This document shows, in pieces, positions 4,409 through 6,495 of a DNA stretch of 6,495 nt. The notes below the pieces were generated by a model that searched no databases, had not been told where the DNA came from, and saw only the letters and a program-made list of their open reading frames with translations. Numbering within the stretch: position 1 is the first letter of the stretch; each line of letters starts with the position of its first letter. The translations under genes were made by a program, and so were the position numbers. The stretch covers positions 1 through 6,495 of the forward strand of contig JAJRPK010000075.1 in the NCBI GenBank assembly GCA_024280785.1. Direction: 5' to 3'. The stretch is from Gammaproteobacteria bacterium (GTDB lineage Bacteria; Pseudomonadota; Gammaproteobacteria; Pseudomonadales; UBA7434).

Positions 4409-6495
4409 TGGATAGTTCAGGAGGTTATGAGAGACCTGAAAAGCTGTTGCGTTTTAATAACCGTAATAGCCTACCTGTTATCTTACAAACTGAAGCAGCT
4501 GAGTGTGGTTTAGTGTGCCTGGCTATGATTGCTGGCTTCAATGGGTTTGATACAGATATAACCACATTGCGACGACGGTTTTCGATCTCTAATCATGGTG
4601 TGACGTTAAGGGATATTATGGATATGGGCGCTAAAATGTATTTGGCGCCTCGTGCTTTACGGTTAGAGCCTAAGTCAATTAATAAGCTTCAACTGCCGTG
4701 TGTACTGCATTGGGAGATGAATCACTTTGTGGTGCTTAAGTCTATCAAAGGTCAAGCGATGGTGATCCACGACCCTGCGGTTGGTGAACGTCATATTGAA
4801 AGGGAGGAATTTGACAAGTGTTTTACGGGTGTAGTTTTGGAGCTCACGCCCACCAGTGAATTTAAGGTTGGTAAAGATAAAAAGGCACTTAAGCTAAGCC
4901 ATTTTTGGTCGCGCATTATTGGTTTGAAGCGGAATTTGGTTCAGATCTTATTGCTATCTCTGCTGCTGCAGTTATTTGCGGTTGTCTGGCCCTTGTATAT
5001 GCAAACAGTTGTTGACGATGTTATTTTGAGAGGCGATAGCCATTTATTGATGGTGTTAGCAATAGGGTTCGGTTTGCTACTTTTAATTGATGTTGGTGTT
5101 ACAGCATTGAGGCAGTTTGTTATACTGCATATTTCCAATTGCCTTAATATACAAATGACAGCGAATCTTTTTCGTCATTTGATTCGCTTGCCGTTAGACT
5201 ATTTTTCTAAGCGACACATGGGTGATGTTGTGTCCCGCTTTGGTTCGCTAGATAGTGTTCGTCACCTTCTAACAATGGGTCTTGTCTCTGCTGTTGTCGA
5301 TGGTATTATGGCGCTTATTACATTGGCAGCAATGTTTTTCTATGACGTACAGCTAACACTGGTAGTTATCGTTGTTGTTATTATTTATGCACTATTTCGT
5401 TTTGTCTTTTATCGTCCTTTAAGGCTGCTAACAGAAGAAAGTATTGTGGCGCAAGCCAAGCACGACTCGCATTTTATGGAATCGATACGCGCGATACAAA
5501 CGGTAAAACTATTTCAGCGTGAAAATGAGCGGCAAAGTCAGTGGCAAAATCATTTCGCAAATATACTAAATAAAAATATACGAATTGCTCGTTGGAATAT
5601 TAGTTTTTCGACCGTTAATCAGTTGCTGTTTGGAATAGAAAATTTGGTTATTGTTTATCTAGCAGCTACTGCGGTTATCGACAACGTCATTTCCTTGGGT
5701 ATGTTGTATGCGTTTATGAGTTATAAGGGGCGTTTTATTGGATCAATGGATGCATTAATCGGGCAATGGATTGAGCTAAAAATGCTGGATTTACATTTGA
5801 GCCGTTTGGCGGATATAGCCTTTTCGCCAGTAGAGCCAATTGATGAGCATGTTTTGATTTTTGCCGATACTGATGTAGAGCAGCTAGACAAATCAACTGA
5901 GTCTATTTTGAAAGGAAAAATTGAAGTAAAAAACCTCCAATATAGTTATGGAAGAGCCGATACAGCGGTATTTGATAAGCTCAGTTTTGTTATTGAGGCT
6001 GGAGAAACGGTTGCGATTGTAGGGCCGAGTGGCTGTGGTAAAACAACGCTTATGAAATGTTTGATGGGTCTGTTAGCGCCAACGAGCGGTGAGATTTTGA
6101 TTGATGGCTTGCCTATCAAACAGATATTGAGTTATAGGAGTCAAATCGCGGGTGTTATGCAAGATGATCAGCTCATGAGTGGCACCATAGCCGATAATAT
6201 TGCGTGCTTTTCTCTTAAGTTGGATATGGAAAGAGTCTATCTTTGTACGCACTTGGCGTGTATTCATGAAGAAATTGTGCGGATGCCGATGCAATATAAC
6301 ACGCTGGTGGGTGATATGGGGGCGAGTATGAGCGGCGGTCAAAAGCAACGTCTTATTTTGGCGCGTGCGCTATATAGAAACCCTCGCATGTTATTTATGG
6401 ATGAAGCAACCAGTCACTTGGATATTGCTAATGAAACTAATGTTAACGAACATATTAAGCACTTGAATATAACACGGGTCTTGATTGCTCACCGC
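4408..6495 (+). CDS. Peptidase C39-containing ABC transporter, bacteriocin/microcin exporter (CvaB-like, 3' partial)
   Basis: Inner-membrane transporter that should cleave double-glycine leaders from small peptides and pump the mature peptide out through the adaptor encoded upstream. There are 696 codons in the window and the frame is open at the right edge. The C39 peptidase covers about 20-150: Q27 and C33 in LQTEAAECGLVC, H106 in MNHFVVLK, D122 in IHDPAVGE. The triad is complete, unlike the inactive C39-like domain of HlyB-type transporters. Six membrane segments follow (about 177-197, 213-234, 294-313, 317-337, 405-428, 430-450). The ATPase domain starts near 504: Walker A GPSGCGKTT (539-547), Q-loop Q585, signature MSGGQKQR (641-648, Met in place of the usual Leu), Walker B RMLFMDE (D665, E666), D-loop SHLD (669-672), H-loop H695. 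Relatives end about 10-30 residues later, so nearly the whole protein is here. The GTG start overlaps the adaptor stop codon. Function is confident; substrate unknown. Confidence 0.96.
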   Translation, partial: MDSSGGYERPEKLLRFNNRNSLPVILQTEAAECGLVCLAMIAGFNGFDTDITTLRRRFSISNHGVTLRDIMDMGAKMYLAPRALRLEPKSINKLQLPCVLHWEMNHFVVLKSIKGQAMVIHDPAVGERHIEREEFDKCFTGVVLELTPTSEFKVGKDKKALKLSHFWSRIIGLKRNLVQILLLSLLLQLFAVVWPLYMQTVVDDVILRGDSHLLMVLAIGFGLLLLIDVGVTALRQFVILHISNCLNIQMTANLFRHLIRLPLDYFSKRHMGDVVSRFGSLDSVRHLLTMGLVSAVVDGIMALITLAAMFFYDVQLTLVVIVVVIIYALFRFVFYRPLRLLTEESIVAQAKHDSHFMESIRAIQTVKLFQRENERQSQWQNHFANILNKNIRIARWNISFSTVNQLLFGIENLVIVYLAATAVIDNVISLGMLYAFMSYKGRFIGSMDALIGQWIELKMLDLHLSRLADIAFSPVEPIDEHVLIFADTDVEQLDKSTESILKGKIEVKNLQYSYGRADTAVFDKLSFVIEAGETVAIVGPSGCGKTTLMKCLMGLLAPTSGEILIDGLPIKQILSYRSQIAGVMQDDQLMSGTIADNIACFSLKLDMERVYLCTHLACIHEEIVRMPMQYNTLVGDMGASMSGGQKQRLILARALYRNPRMLFMDEATSHLDIANETNVNEHIKHLNITRVLIAHR

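Noticed and set aside
4419..4513. AGGAGGT followed by ATG at 4427, encoding a 28-residue hydrophobic peptide
   Set aside because: The spacing from AGGAGG to ATG is only 2 bases, too short for efficient initiation. The frame lies wholly inside the transporter gene's peptidase region and looks like a shadow.
4941..5138. Minus-strand frame of 65 codons inside the transporter gene
   Set aside because: Antisense shadow of the well-supported membrane domain, with no family resemblance.
6073..6348. Minus-strand frame of 91 codons inside the transporter gene
   Set aside because: Antisense to the conserved ATPase motifs. The coding strand is unambiguous there.

Overview
The window comes from a Gram-negative bacterium, most likely a gammaproteobacterium. 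It pairs a polysaccharide-degrading enzyme with a colicin V/microcin-type peptide exporter in which an inner-membrane adaptor precedes an ABC transporter carrying a C39 peptidase. IS66 and IS1595 remnants are common in that group. Base composition is moderate (low-to-mid 40s % GC by eye) and AT-rich between genes. A plant-polysaccharide-degrading lineage such as Cellvibrionaceae would fit, but this is a guess.

Region 1 (1-2293, + strand) is the 3' part of a long gene for a GH53 endo-beta-1,4-galactanase. The reading frame is open to the left edge, so the true start is outside the window. At least 337 residues of unrecognised, aromatic-rich sequence precede the catalytic domain, which has both expected catalytic glutamates. 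A weak terminator-like hairpin overlaps the stop codon.

Region 2 (2294-3160) has no intact gene. It holds an unexplained AT-rich stretch, the C-terminal end of an IS66 transposase (+ strand, interrupted by a stop), and, abutting it on the opposite strand, a frameshifted N-terminal scrap of an IS1595-family transposase. A short hairpin marks the likely outer end of the IS1595 piece. Just beyond that lies a TATAAT box that could drive the genes to the right.

Region 3 (3161-6495, + strand) is a two-gene exporter operon. A CvaA-like membrane-fusion protein (415 aa) is followed, with a one-base stop/start overlap (TAGTG), by a CvaB-like ABC transporter. The transporter has an intact C39 cysteine peptidase (C33, H106, D122), six membrane segments and an ATPase domain. 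It runs off the right edge just after the H-loop histidine, probably with only a short tail missing. Together these should cut double-glycine leaders from small peptides and, with a TolC-type outer-membrane channel, export them. No precursor peptide, immunity gene or TolC homologue was recognised in the window, so the substrate is unknown. Apart from adjacency there is no sign that the galactanase and the exporter work together; the IS debris separates them.
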